Assembly: GCF_024171995.1 (NCBI RefSeq)
Contig: NZ_JAMTCT010000020.1
Coordinates: forward strand, 51,249-115,248
Direction of reading: 5' to 3'
Source: Promicromonospora umidemergens
GTDB lineage: Bacteria > Actinomycetota > Actinomycetes > Actinomycetales > Cellulomonadaceae
Length of the DNA: 64,000 bases
The position numbers and the translations under genes were made by a program. Positions 1 to 8,133 of this stretch are shown in pieces (the first letter of the stretch is position 1; each line of letters opens with the position of its first letter). The notes below the pieces were generated by a model. That model did not search any database, was not told where the DNA came from, and was given only the letters and a program-made list of their open reading frames with translations.

Positions 1-116
1 TCACGGAGCTCGAGACCCGGCTGGCCTTCTCCGACGAGCCCATCGAGCACGGCACGCGGATCGTCGTCGTCGAGCAGCACGGCGCGCGCGTCAAGGTCGA
101 GCCCGTGCCGCGCTGA
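1..116 (+). CDS. NfeD-like protein, C-terminal fragment
   Basis: Only the last 37 codons are inside the window; the reading frame enters at base 3 and stops at TGA 114-116. The tail (IEHGTRIVVVEQHGARVKVE) has the spacing of the small OB-fold that ends NfeD/YuaF proteins, in which a glycine-led strand pair 'G..v.Vv...g..v.V' is typical. The next gene on the same strand, 94 bases on, is a flotillin, and NfeD proteins are regularly paired with flotillins as membrane-microdomain partners. The family call rests on a short fragment plus this neighbour, so it is probable and not certain. Confidence 0.6.
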   Translation, partial: TELETRLAFSDEPIEHGTRIVVVEQHGARVKVEPVPR

Positions 117-210
117 GTCCCGGGCACCAGCAGTCCCCCTCTCCCCGCACAACCACATATCCGGCCGGGACCATCCGCGTGCCTGGCCACCCCAAACCCC
201 AGGAGCCGGC

Positions 211-1683
211 ATGGAACTGACAGGTCAACTAGTGGGCGTCATCGCCGTAGTAGCAGGCGTGCTCGCGATCTTCCTCGTCCTCGCGTTCGTCGCGAGCCGC
301 ATCCGGCGCGTACCGCCGAACGAGGCCCTGATCATCGTGGGCCGTGGCGCCGGGAAGTCCGAGGCCCAGCTGGCGAGCCAGCGCGTCGTCGTGGGCGGCC
401 GGGCATTCGTGTGGCCGGTGCTGCAGCAGGGCTTCGCGATCTCTCTGGAGCAGCGCCAGATCGGCATCACCGTCGAGGGTGTCGACAAGAACCGCATCAA
501 GATCGCGATCAAGGCGTCGATCAACTTCAAGGTGCGCGGTGACGAGGAGGGCGTCCGGCGGGCGGCCCAGCGCTTCCTGTCGCAGCAGCACCTGCTGACC
601 GAGATCATCAAGGAGTCCCTCGAGGGCTCGCTGCGGTCGATCGTCGGCGACATGACGATCGAGCAGATCATCTCGGACCGCAAGGGCCTCTCCGACCGCG
701 TGGTCCAGTCCACGAAGACCGACCTCTCCGAGCAGGGCCTCCAGGTCGACCTGCTCAACATCTCCGACATCTCGACCCCGGGATCGGACTACCTCGCGAA
801 CCTCGGCCGCGCCGAGGCCGCCAACGCCCGGCAGCTCGCCGAGGTCTCCGAGGCGGAGGCCAACCGTGCCTCCGAGTTCGCCGTGATCGAGGCAGCCGAG
901 CAGATCGCAGAGCGCAAGAAGGCGCTCGACCTCAAGAAGGCCACCATCAAGGCCGTGACGGACAAGGCGAACGCCGAGGCCGACGCCGCCGGCCAGCTCG
1001 CCCGTGCCGAGCAGGACCGGCTCGTGGCCCAGCAGGAGCGCGAGGCCATGGCCGAGAAGGCGCGCGTGGAGCAGGAGCGCCTCGACATCGAGGTCCGCAA
1101 GCCGGCCGAGGCTCAGGCCTACGCAGAGGTGCAGGGCGCCAACGCCCGCCGTGACGCCGAGAACGCGGCCACGGAGGCCGAGGCGTACAAGCGCACCACC
1201 ATCGCCCAGGCGAACAAGACGGCAGCTCTGCAGGACGCCGAGGCGTCCGCCGAGTCGGTGCGCCGCGCCGGTGAAGCCGAGCGCGACCGGCAGGTCGCCC
1301 TCGCCGCCGGTGTCGAGGCCGAGGGCCGGGCGCGCGCCATCGCCGTCGAGGCCGAGGGCCTCGCCGAGGCCACCGCCATCGACGCCAAGGCCGAGGCACT
1401 GCGCAAGTACGGTGAGGCAGCCCTGGTGCAGGAGCTCATCGAGCGGATGCCCGACATCGTCCGCGCCGCCGCCGAGCCCATGGCCTCGATCCAGGGCATG
1501 ACCGTGATCTCGACCGACGGCGCCTCCGCCATCACCAAGAACGTGGCGTCCGTGATCGGCGAAGGCCAGGGCGTCATCAAGCAGCTCACCGGCGTGGACA
1601 TCAACCAGCTCATCTCGAACCTGGCCGGCCCCACCAACGGCGCCGCCCCCACCGAGGCCCCGGGGGCAGCCGGGAAGAACTGA
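211..1683 (+). CDS. Flotillin / SPFH-domain membrane scaffold protein
   Basis: A 490-residue flotillin-type protein expected to organise ordered membrane microdomains. One hydrophobic segment at about residues 8-28 anchors it in the membrane. The SPFH/band-7 domain follows at about residues 30-200 (FLSQQHLLTEIIKESLEGSL lies within it). From about 200 to 410 there is a long Ala/Glu/Arg-rich helical stretch with repeated E-A pairs, the coiled coil that drives oligomerisation. The conserved flotillin tail around residues 425-470 (GMTVIST, VIGEGQGVIKQLTGVD) is present and is followed by a Pro/Ala-rich end. Length matches the YuaG/FloT family. The ATG is preceded by AGGAG. It follows an NfeD-like gene, the usual partner. 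Confidence 0.93.
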   Translation: MELTGQLVGVIAVVAGVLAIFLVLAFVASRIRRVPPNEALIIVGRGAGKSEAQLASQRVVVGGRAFVWPVLQQGFAISLEQRQIGITVEGVDKNRIKIAIKASINFKVRGDEEGVRRAAQRFLSQQHLLTEIIKESLEGSLRSIVGDMTIEQIISDRKGLSDRVVQSTKTDLSEQGLQVDLLNISDISTPGSDYLANLGRAEAANARQLAEVSEAEANRASEFAVIEAAEQIAERKKALDLKKATIKAVTDKANAEADAAGQLARAEQDRLVAQQEREAMAEKARVEQERLDIEVRKPAEAQAYAEVQGANARRDAENAATEAEAYKRTTIAQANKTAALQDAEASAESVRRAGEAERDRQVALAAGVEAEGRARAIAVEAEGLAEATAIDAKAEALRKYGEAALVQELIERMPDIVRAAAEPMASIQGMTVISTDGASAITKNVASVIGEGQGVIKQLTGVDINQLISNLAGPTNGAAPTEAPGAAGKN

Positions 1684-1695
1684 CCCACTTCCCGA

Positions 1696-1764
1696 ACCGT
1701 CGAGTGCTGGGTATCCGTCGGCTCCGAACGTTTTTGAGCCAACAGATGCCCGGCACTCAACGGT
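1696..1764. terminator. Bidirectional hairpin between convergent flotillin and MFS genes
   Basis: A 16-base arm at 1696-1711 pairs with 1749-1764 with two mismatches. A second small stem (1720-1724 with 1736-1740) is nested inside and encloses a run of five T. It lies between two converging stop codons, so it probably terminates both transcripts. Confidence 0.6.
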
Positions 1765-3074
1765 CAGGGGGTCGGGTGGCGGGCGTCGTAGCGCCAGAAG
1801 TCAGGGGTCAGGCGGACCACCAGCCAGAGCAGCACCAGGCACGTGAGGCCGCCGACGACGGCAGCCCAGCCCTCGCCGAACCACGTCGCCTCGACGCCGA
1901 GGACCATCTCCCCGAGGCGCGGCCCGCCGGCGACCACCACGATGAACACGCCCTGCAGACGCCCGCGCATATGGTCCGGCGTCGCGGTCTGCAGGATGCT
2001 CTGCCGGAACACCGAGGAGATGCTGTCGGACCCGCCAGCGAACGCGAGCGCGATCCCCGCCGCCACGACGGCCCAGACGATCACCCCGTCCGGTGAGCCT
2101 CGGCCCACGAGCACGAGGACGAGCCCGAAGGCGGCGATCGACGCACCCCACGCCGTGATCGCCCAGATGATCACCTGCCCCTGCATGCGCATGCGCGTCA
2201 GCCCGCCGGAGAACACGCTCGCGAGGACGCCGCCGACCGCGAACGCCGCGGCGAGCACACCCGTCGTCGTCTCGCCGCCGCCGAGGTAGACGACGCCGGC
2301 AGCTGGCCACAGGACGCGCGGGAAGGACAGGACCATGGCGCAGATGTCGACGAGGAACGTGGTGCGCACGTTGGGCTGGGTGGCGAGGTAACGCAGGCCG
2401 TCCAGGACCGACCGCAGCCCGACGGCCCGCACGCGGCCCCGGCTGTTCAGCACGACGCCGACGGCGGCGTCACGCTCCGGCGGCACCGGCGGCAGCCGGA
2501 ACACCGACCAGAGCGCCGCGAGGAACAGCACCATGTCCAGCGTGTAGGCCCAGGCATAGTCGAGCTGGGCCACCAGCACGGCGCCGATCAGCGGCCCTCC
2601 GGTCAGCGCGACGTTCATGGAGAGCGTCGCCAGCGCGTTGGCCGCCGGCAGGAGCTCCTTGGGGAGCAGGCGCGGGATGATCGCCGACCGGGCCGGGTTG
2701 TTGATGGCGAACGCCGCGCTCTGCAGGGCGACCAGCCCGTACAGCAGGTCCACCGACTCGACCTCGAACCAGGCCTGCGCCGCGATGGCCGCCACGACGA
2801 CCCACAGGACCGACGAGGACAGGAGCGAGACCTTGCGCCGGTCGTAGTGGTCCACGAGCGCCCCGCCGTACAGGCCGAGCGCTACGAGCGGGACCAGCGA
2901 GAACAGGCCCAGCAGACCTACCGCGAGGGTGGATCCGGTCAGGGCGTAGATCTGCAGGCCCACCGCCACGATGGTCACCTGGGTGCCGATGTTCGAGATC
3001 GACAGCCCGATCCACAGACGCCGGTAGTCCGGTGACACCCTCAGCGGGGTGATGTCGGCGAGCAGATGGCGCAT
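1764..3074 (-). CDS. MFS transporter, EntS-like (MFS_3 group)
   Basis: A 436-residue polytopic membrane protein with about twelve hydrophobic helices. The N-terminus (LRVSPDYRRLWIGLSISNIG) and the cytoplasmic loop after helix 2 (GGALVDHYDRRKVSLL) match the MFS_3 group, which includes the enterobactin exporter EntS and macrolide-efflux-like proteins. The second half keeps the matching loop SGGLTRMRMQG. The substrate cannot be told from sequence, and no siderophore biosynthesis genes are nearby. It is a monocistronic gene on the minus strand, convergent with the flotillin gene. The ATG at 3072-3074 is the only reasonable start. It is most likely a drug or siderophore-type exporter driven by the proton gradient. 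Confidence 0.85.
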   Translation of the reverse strand: MRHLLADITPLRVSPDYRRLWIGLSISNIGTQVTIVAVGLQIYALTGSTLAVGLLGLFSLVPLVALGLYGGALVDHYDRRKVSLLSSSVLWVVVAAIAAQAWFEVESVDLLYGLVALQSAAFAINNPARSAIIPRLLPKELLPAANALATLSMNVALTGGPLIGAVLVAQLDYAWAYTLDMVLFLAALWSVFRLPPVPPERDAAVGVVLNSRGRVRAVGLRSVLDGLRYLATQPNVRTTFLVDICAMVLSFPRVLWPAAGVVYLGGGETTTGVLAAAFAVGGVLASVFSGGLTRMRMQGQVIIWAITAWGASIAAFGLVLVLVGRGSPDGVIVWAVVAAGIALAFAGGSDSISSVFRQSILQTATPDHMRGRLQGVFIVVVAGGPRLGEMVLGVEATWFGEGWAAVVGGLTCLVLLWLVVRLTPDFWRYDARHPTP

Positions 3075-3147
3075 GGTGCCCCGATCGTAGGCCTCGTCCG
3101 GTGTACGGCCGGGTGCGTCGGAGTGAGATGCCCCTCCCGTGCACGCC

Positions 3148-3192
3148 AGAGCGGGGGCTCAGGACACCCCCCGATGTCCTGAGCCCCGCTCT
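3148..3192. terminator. Hairpin 1 of a triple hairpin cluster
   Basis: AGAGCGGGGGCTCAGGACA at 3148-3166 pairs with 3175-3192; one extra G bulges from the first arm. The stem is about 18 bp with an 8-base loop. No T-tract follows on either strand. It lies in the gap between the MFS start and the end of the LAETG gene. Confidence 0.55.
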
Positions 3193-3261
3193 GTACTGTC
3201 CTGGTCCGCGGGCCGGGGCGCCCCCCAGCGGCGCCCCGACCCTCGAACCTACCGACCCGGG

Positions 3262-3321
3262 CCTGGGTCGGTCTTCGTTCGTGAGCCACCTTGATGGCTC
3301 ACGGACGAAGGCCGAACCCGG
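3262..3321. terminator. Hairpin 2 of a triple hairpin cluster
   Basis: Arms 3262-3288 and 3295-3321 are 27 bases each with four mismatches and a 6-base loop. It is centred between hairpins 1 and 3 and has no coding content. Confidence 0.5.
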
Positions 3322-3333
3322 ATCGATTGCCGA

Positions 3334-3366
3334 CCGGTAGAGCGTGGTCGAGCCACGCTCTACCGG
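3334..3366 (-). terminator. Hairpin 3, spans the stop codon of the LAETG gene
   Basis: CCGGTAGAGCGTGG at 3334-3347 is perfectly complementary to 3353-3366, with loop TCGAG. The stop codon of the minus-strand surface-protein gene (3360-3362) lies inside the arm, so the stem forms directly at the 3' end of that mRNA. It is likely the primary terminator of that gene. Confidence 0.65.
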
Positions 3367-4421
3367 CGACGCATTCGGAGCGCCGCGATCCCCAGCCCCA
3401 GAAGGAGCGAGATCAGCGAGAGCTGCCCCGTGATCATGTGGCCCGTCTCGGCGAGGGATGCGTCGGGCACCTGCTGTGCCGGCTCCGCCTCCGCCTCGGG
3501 CTCGGTCGATGTGCCACGCAGGTCTTCGTCCAGGCCGCCCGCCAGCATGGTCCCGCTGCTGGACGTCAGGACAGGACCGGCCTTGCCGCCCCACGCGAGG
3601 TCGACTCCCCCGGCGGGGAGGGACTCGCCCGGACCAGGCGTAGCAGCGGGCCTGCCGTGGTCCTCCTGGGCTCTCGGCCCAGAGTCGTCGGTGCTCGGGG
3701 TGCCGGTGCTGGAGCCACCTGAACCAGGGCCGACGACGATCGGCCCGGCCGCTCCCCCGCTGGGCAGCTCGCCACCGGAGTACCCGGTGTGCGGCTCAGT
3801 GGTGCGTGGCTGCGCGGTGCGCGGCTCCGTGGTGTGCGGCTCCGTGATGTCAGGTCCGTCGGTCCCAGGCTTGCCCGTGCCGGGACGCTCCGTACGAGGT
3901 CCGGCATCATGACCGCCGGTACCTGGACGATCAGTTCCATGGTCCGCTCCGGGGCCACCGCTCCCGGGGCGACCCGTTCCGGGTCGGTCAGCTCCAGGAG
4001 CGTCGGCTCCCGGCTCGCCCGTCCCCGGCTCGCCCGTCCCCGGCTCGCCCGTCCCCGGCTCGCCCGTTCCAGGCTCGCCCGTTCCAGGCTCCTCCGTTCC
4101 AGGCTCCTCCGTTCCCGGCTCCTCCGTTCCAGGAGGGTCGATGGTCCCGGGGCCATCGGTGCCGGGGTCGGTACCCGGCTCATCCGTGCCCGGCTGACCT
4201 GTGTCAGGGCCCTCCGGCAGCAGCCCCTCGGCGCCGCCCGGCAGGCCACCCGTCAGCAGGTCGTCGACCAGGCCGTCGCCACCCAGCGTCCCGTCGACCA
4301 CCGCGGCCACGACCGGATCCGACAGCCCGTCCCCTGCGGCGTACGCGGAGGAGGCGCCGACGACCACGAGGCCACCCGCGACAAGTGCCGTGTACAGCAC
4401 TCGCCGGATGTTTCTGTCCAT
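3360..4421 (-). CDS. LAETG-anchored, Pro/Gly/Thr-repeat cell-surface protein
   Basis: A 353-residue predicted wall-anchored protein. Residues 1-28 form a signal peptide (VLYTALVAGGLVVVGASSAYA). A short globular-looking segment follows, then a low-complexity region of PGTEE and PGTGE repeats from residue 97 and looser PGTxxPG units to about 220. The C-terminus has LAETG (residues 323-327), a hydrophobic segment at about 330-347 and a final RMRRR. LAXTG is the signal recognised by class E sortases in actinobacteria, so covalent attachment to peptidoglycan is expected. The repeats probably act as a flexible stalk through the wall. No sortase gene is in the window. An upstream AAGGAG site supports the ATG at 4421. 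It lies 81 bases after another repeat-rich surface protein on the same strand. Confidence 0.8.
   Translation of the reverse strand: MDRNIRRVLYTALVAGGLVVVGASSAYAAGDGLSDPVVAAVVDGTLGGDGLVDDLLTGGLPGGAEGLLPEGPDTGQPGTDEPGTDPGTDGPGTIDPPGTEEPGTEEPGTEEPGTGEPGTGEPGTGEPGTGEPGTGEPGADAPGADRPGTGRPGSGGPGADHGTDRPGTGGHDAGPRTERPGTGKPGTDGPDITEPHTTEPRTAQPRTTEPHTGYSGGELPSGGAAGPIVVGPGSGGSSTGTPSTDDSGPRAQEDHGRPAATPGPGESLPAGGVDLAWGGKAGPVLTSSSGTMLAGGLDEDLRGTSTEPEAEAEPAQQVPDASLAETGHMITGQLSLISLLLGLGIAALRMRRR
4014..4133 (-). repeat. 15-bp minisatellite coding eight PGTEE/PGTGE units
   Basis: Eight head-to-tail 15-bp units encode residues 97-136 of the LAETG protein: three PGTEE followed by five PGTGE. Neighbouring units are almost identical at DNA level, so the array is likely to vary in copy number by slippage without breaking the frame. 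Confidence 0.8.
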
Positions 4422-4446
4422 GACTCTCTCCTTGCCTGGCGTGGAG

Positions 4447-4468
4447 CCGACGGCAGATTCGCCGTCGG
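4447..4468 (-). terminator. Small hairpin between the two surface-protein genes
   Basis: CCGACGGC at 4447-4454 pairs perfectly with 4461-4468 across a 6-base loop. It lies in the 81-base gap between the upstream repeat protein and the LAETG gene. It could attenuate read-through or stabilise one of the two mRNAs. Confidence 0.4.
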
Positions 4469-4502
4469 GAGGTGCCGCACGCGAAGGCGCGGCCCAGCCA
4501 GG

Positions 4503-5891
4503 TCAGGCAGGAGAGACAGGTATATCCGTATAGCTGCTCGACAGCTTGCCGCGCGACTCGTCGGTCGCCACGCGCCAGGAGCGCGCCCGGAAGAGGAGCA
4601 GGGCCGAGAGCACCGCGAGAACCTCGCCGCCCAGCACCTTCAGCTGCGGCGCACCGCCACCCAGGAGTCCGCCGGCACCCGCGACGACCGCGTTTCCCGC
4701 GCCCCCGGCGGCGAACGGGAAGCCCGCGCCGAGGGGGCCCGCGCCACCCGCTCGGACGACACCCGCCGTCGCGACACGCAGGGCGAGCGTGGTGTCCGCC
4801 GCGGTGGCGCCCCGGGGAACGCTCATCCGCATCGGGTCGAGCGTCGCGTGCTGGACTCCGGTCGAGGCCCGGACCATGACCGCGACGTCACCGGGAGCCC
4901 GCAGCGCTGGCGGGTACGTCGGCTCGGCGCCGGCGACCTGCTCGACCGGGACCACCGTGCTGACGCCGCCCGGCACCGCGGGCTGGGTGGAAGGCTCCGG
5001 CACCAGGACGCCGGGCACCGGAGGGAGCGGCTCGATGACCGGAGTGAGTACCTCGCCGACGGGCAGCACGACGGGCGGGACCGTCTCCGTCACAGGAGCG
5101 GTCACGGGTTCGAGCGCCCGCACGATCGGGGTCGTCACATCGCCCACGACGTCGGTCACCGGAGAGACGGCGCCCACGACCGGCTTCAGCAGGCCGTCGG
5201 ACACAGGGGCGAGCGGAGAGGTGACCTGTCGGACCAGGTCCGTCGCCGGCGTCAACAGCCCGCCCTGGGAACCGGTCACCGGTTCGACGACCTCACCGAC
5301 CTGCTCGGCGACGGGCTTGAGGACCGGGTCGGAGACCTGCTCGACGATCTCGGCGGCGTGCCCGACGGGCTTCTCCGTGAGCTGCGCGACGGCCTCGCCC
5401 ACCGGCTCGGTCACCCCCGTGCGGACCTGCTCGGTGACCGGCTTCAGCAGACCGTCAGTGATCGGCGTCAGCGTGCCCTCGACCGTTCCGGTAGCCGGCC
5501 CGTCCACCTTCCCGGCCGGCTCGGCGGACGGCGCAGCGGGTGCGCGTTGCGGCGCAGGCTCAGTGGCCTTTCTGGTCGCGGGAGCAAGCGGCTCCAGCTC
5601 AGGCGGCTCCGCTGCCGCCGGGCGACCGGTGACCTGATCGGCCGCATCTGCGGGATCTGCCGCAGGCCTGGTCAGCCCGAGGGTGTCCGTGGTTCGCGTG
5701 ACGGTCTGCGCCGTCGCCTCCACCGAGCCGCTGAGGGCAGAGCCGAGCAGGTCGCGCTCCGCGGCGCCCGAGGGGGCCGCGAGCGTGACCCCGAGGGCGA
5801 GACCTGCTGCACCGAGGGCGACGGATCCGACGGCGCGCGCGACGGCGCGACGGAGGTGGCCCCCCGTGCTCGTCAGCGCGTCCTTCGACAT
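4503..5891 (-). CDS. Secreted Pro/Val-repeat surface protein
   Basis: I start this 462-residue protein at the ATG at 5889-5891 because a GGGAG site lies about five bases upstream; the frame is open for 30 further codons. An N-terminal signal segment (VARAVGSVALGAAGLALGVTLAAPSGAAE) is followed by degenerate repeats of the type PV.(E/D).V..PV(T/G)E from about residue 130 to 330, for example LLKPVTEQVRTGVTEPVGE. A Gly/Ala-rich region and one hydrophobic segment (GEVLAVLSALLLF) followed by RARSWR end the protein. No LPXTG-type motif is visible. It resembles actinobacterial wall or spore-coat-like repeat proteins of unknown role. It precedes the LAETG gene on the same strand, so the two may form a surface unit. 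Confidence 0.7.
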   Translation of the reverse strand: MSKDALTSTGGHLRRAVARAVGSVALGAAGLALGVTLAAPSGAAERDLLGSALSGSVEATAQTVTRTTDTLGLTRPAADPADAADQVTGRPAAAEPPELEPLAPATRKATEPAPQRAPAAPSAEPAGKVDGPATGTVEGTLTPITDGLLKPVTEQVRTGVTEPVGEAVAQLTEKPVGHAAEIVEQVSDPVLKPVAEQVGEVVEPVTGSQGGLLTPATDLVRQVTSPLAPVSDGLLKPVVGAVSPVTDVVGDVTTPIVRALEPVTAPVTETVPPVVLPVGEVLTPVIEPLPPVPGVLVPEPSTQPAVPGGVSTVVPVEQVAGAEPTYPPALRAPGDVAVMVRASTGVQHATLDPMRMSVPRGATAADTTLALRVATAGVVRAGGAGPLGAGFPFAAGGAGNAVVAGAGGLLGGGAPQLKVLGGEVLAVLSALLLFRARSWRVATDESRGKLSSSYTDIPVSPA

Positions 5892-5971
5892 CGGTCTCCC
5901 GCTCTCCGGCCCGAAGCGGGCCGCCAGCAGACATGCATTCACATTTAATCTGCTCGGGGTCACGGAGATCG

Positions 5972-5994
5972 GCAACCGCACACCTGCGGTTTGC
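5972..5994 (-). promoter_or_regulatory. Hairpin in the leader of the surface-protein gene
   Basis: GCAACCGCA (5972-5980) pairs with TGCGGTTTGC (5985-5994) around a CACC loop with one bulge. The 220-base gap 5892-6111 otherwise shows no gene. I checked it for a c-di-AMP riboswitch, which can precede actinobacterial wall genes, and did not find the conserved core. Confidence 0.3.
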
Positions 5995-6111
5995 GGATCA
6001 AAGATTTTGTGCTCAGAACCGCGACATGTCGGAAACTCGCGTCATCTCACCGATCTCGCGCCAATCGGCATGGTCCAGCCGGGTCACGAACCTGCGGGTG
6101 AACTGTCTGGA

Positions 6112-7329
6112 TCAGCCGACCGTAGCCCCGAAGACGAGCCCGAGCACGTAGGTGACGCCCGCCGCGCCGAGGCCGATGGCGATCTGGCGCAGCGCTCTGG
6201 TGAGCGGTGAGGTCCCGGACAGCAGGCCGACGACGGCGCCCGTCACCAGCAGCGCGAGCCCGACCAGGGCGGTCGCGACGACCACCGCGACGAGTCCGTC
6301 GAGACCGAACAGGTAGGGCAGCACCGGCACCACCGCGCCCGACGCGAAGAAGCAGAAGGACGAGATCGCCGCGCCCCACGCGGTCCCGTGCGTCTCGAGC
6401 TCGTCCGCCTCGGCGGCGCCGTCCGCCGGGCGGTCCTGGACCGGCGCCTCCTGCACCCACAGGAGCGGACCCTGGTGCTCGACGGGCGAGACCGCGAGCC
6501 CGGCGAGCACCGCGTCGGCGTGCGCCGTCGCGTCCTCGACGCTCATCCCCCTCGCGCGGTACACGAGCGCGAGCTCGTTCGTGTCGACATCCAGGTGCGG
6601 CAGGGCCGCACCGGTAGCGGGCGACGGCGACGACGCCTCGAGCAGCTCCCGCTGCGACCGCACCGACACGAACTCCCCTGCGCCCATCGAGAGCGCGCCC
6701 GCGAGGAGGCCGGCCAGCCCGGACAGCAGCACGGTGCTCGTCGCCACACCGGAGGCGCCGATGCCGAGCACGAGCGCGAGGTTCGACACCAGCCCGTCGT
6801 TCGCGCCGAACACCGCGGCACGGAAGGTGCCGGACAGCCGGTTCCGGCCCCTGGTGGCCAGAGCACGCACCACCTCTTCGTGGATCTGCTCGTCGGCCGC
6901 CATGGCCACGGTGGCGTCGGCGTCGTGCGCGTACGACGACCTGGCCTCGGCACGCTGAGCGAGCGCCAGCACGAAGACCCCGCCGAAGCGGCGGGCGAGG
7001 AACCCGAGCGCCCGGGTGCGGAGGTCGCCACGCACGGGCGCGCCGACGTCGGGGCCCAGGAGCGCGAGCCAGTGCGACTCATGTCTCTTCTCCGCGCGCG
7101 CGAGCGCGAGCAGGATGTCTCGCTCCTCACCGGTGCGCCGGCCGGCCAGGTCGCGATAGACCGCCGCCTCGGCTCGCTCGTCCGCGAGCAGCCTGCGCCA
7201 CCGCCGGATGTCGGCACGTGTCCGACGGCGGGCCGGGTGCAGCTCCTGCGCTCGCTCGGCGGGCGTGGGGATGCGCTGGGACGAGCGGCGGGCCGGGTCG
7301 GACGGCGGGTCGGAGGATCGCTGAGGCAC
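6112..7329 (-). CDS. VIT1/CCC1 family metal transporter with ferritin-like N-terminal domain
   Basis: A 405-residue protein expected to move Fe(II) or Mn(II). About residues 45-150 form a ferritin/rubrerythrin-like helical domain rich in paired Glu and His (EERDILLALARAEKRHESHW; MAADEQIHEEVV). From about 165 the VIT1 membrane domain begins (FGANDGLVSNLALVLGIGAS) with the family's GAGEFVSVRSQRE motif, and four or five helices complete it at the C-terminus. This architecture is known in bacterial VIT1/CCC1 proteins, where the ferritin-like domain is thought to bind the metal. I prefer the GTG at 7327-7329 because the upstream 48 codons look non-protein-like. It is divergent from the RNase H-like gene. 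Confidence 0.85.
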   Translation of the reverse strand: MPQRSSDPPSDPARRSSQRIPTPAERAQELHPARRRTRADIRRWRRLLADERAEAAVYRDLAGRRTGEERDILLALARAEKRHESHWLALLGPDVGAPVRGDLRTRALGFLARRFGGVFVLALAQRAEARSSYAHDADATVAMAADEQIHEEVVRALATRGRNRLSGTFRAAVFGANDGLVSNLALVLGIGASGVATSTVLLSGLAGLLAGALSMGAGEFVSVRSQRELLEASSPSPATGAALPHLDVDTNELALVYRARGMSVEDATAHADAVLAGLAVSPVEHQGPLLWVQEAPVQDRPADGAAEADELETHGTAWGAAISSFCFFASGAVVPVLPYLFGLDGLVAVVVATALVGLALLVTGAVVGLLSGTSPLTRALRQIAIGLGAAGVTYVLGLVFGATVG

Positions 7330-7472
7330 TCCGCCATCATGCCCACGGATCACGTGGCGTGGGTTTCGTGGCTCCAGGGCCCGAGGTTCGACCTGCCGAA
7401 CTCTCTGCCTCCCGGGCCCGAACCTGCCGTCTCCCGGCCTGCCGTACGGATTCGCGGGCGGAAGGATGCACA

Positions 7473-8075
7473 ATGGACGCCGTGATCATCGTCAGCACGC
7501 ACGGGTCGGCCGCACCCGGCGGCGCGATCGGATGGGCGTGGATCAACCACGCGGGTGGCCAGTTCGACTCGGGCGGCGCTGCCCGGGGAAACGACCAGGT
7601 GGCCGCGCTCTCGGCGTTGTTGCGTGCGGTCGAGGCCCACCCCGGTGACGAGCCCCTGCTCGTCGAGTCCGGTTCGCAGTACGCCATCCGGTCGGTGTCC
7701 GAGTGGTCCGATGGATGGAAGCGCAACGGCTGGCGTTCCCCGTCCGGCGACCCCGTCCCGAACCTCGACCTGGTACAGGCCATCGACGCCGCCGTCACGG
7801 AACGCACCGGCCCGGTCCGGTTCCACTGGGTGCGGGGACACGTTGGCAACCCGTACAACGAGCGGGTGGACCAGCTCGCCGGCTTCGCCGCCGAGGAGTG
7901 GGACGCGGGACGTGGCGGTGTCGGCGAGATGCTGGTCCCCGACGCCGGGATGATTCCCGACGCCGAGCTGCGCGGCAGCGTCCTCGTCGCCGGACCGCGG
8001 GAGCCCGAGGCCCCCAAGCCCGTCCCTGCACCGGCGGTCGCCGGCGCGACGTGGGAGTCCGGAACTCTCTTCTGA
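7473..8075 (+). CDS. RNase HI-fold protein with a degenerate active site
   Basis: A 200-residue protein that aligns along its first 140 residues with RNase HI: VSTHGSAAPGG for the first strand, ESGSQYAIRSVSEWSDGWK for the central helix, WVRGHVGNPYNERVDQLA for the handle end. The four metal-binding carboxylates of RNase HI are D10, E48, D70 and D134 in the E. coli enzyme. Here they are His10, Ala44, Gly67 and Asp133, so only one survives; the loop histidine (His123) is kept. Classical two-metal catalysis is therefore unlikely. A Pro-rich tail of about 60 residues is extra. GGAAGG six bases upstream supports the ATG. It may bind RNA/DNA hybrids without cutting them. Confidence 0.75.
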   Translation: MDAVIIVSTHGSAAPGGAIGWAWINHAGGQFDSGGAARGNDQVAALSALLRAVEAHPGDEPLLVESGSQYAIRSVSEWSDGWKRNGWRSPSGDPVPNLDLVQAIDAAVTERTGPVRFHWVRGHVGNPYNERVDQLAGFAAEEWDAGRGGVGEMLVPDAGMIPDAELRGSVLVAGPREPEAPKPVPAPAVAGATWESGTLF

Positions 8076-8083
8076 CGCGTGCT

Positions 8084-8123
8084 CCCCGGCGGGCCCCGGC
8101 CTGGCGCTCGGGCCCTGCCGGGG
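8084..8123. terminator. Bidirectional hairpin between RNase H-like and lyase genes
   Basis: CCCCGGCGGGCCC (8084-8096) pairs with 8110-8123 with a single bulged T; the loop is 13 bases. It lies between converging stop codons. Confidence 0.6.
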
Positions 8124-8133
8124 CGCTGATCGG

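Noticed and set aside
3789..5948. A 719-codon plus-strand open frame across the surface-protein genes
   Set aside because: It is antisense to two genes with signal peptides and ribosome sites, is almost all Arg/Gly/Ser/Pro, and owes its length to high GC at codon third positions.
5892..6111. Possible c-di-AMP riboswitch before the surface-protein gene
   Set aside because: There is a small hairpin, but the conserved core of that riboswitch class could not be found on the minus strand.
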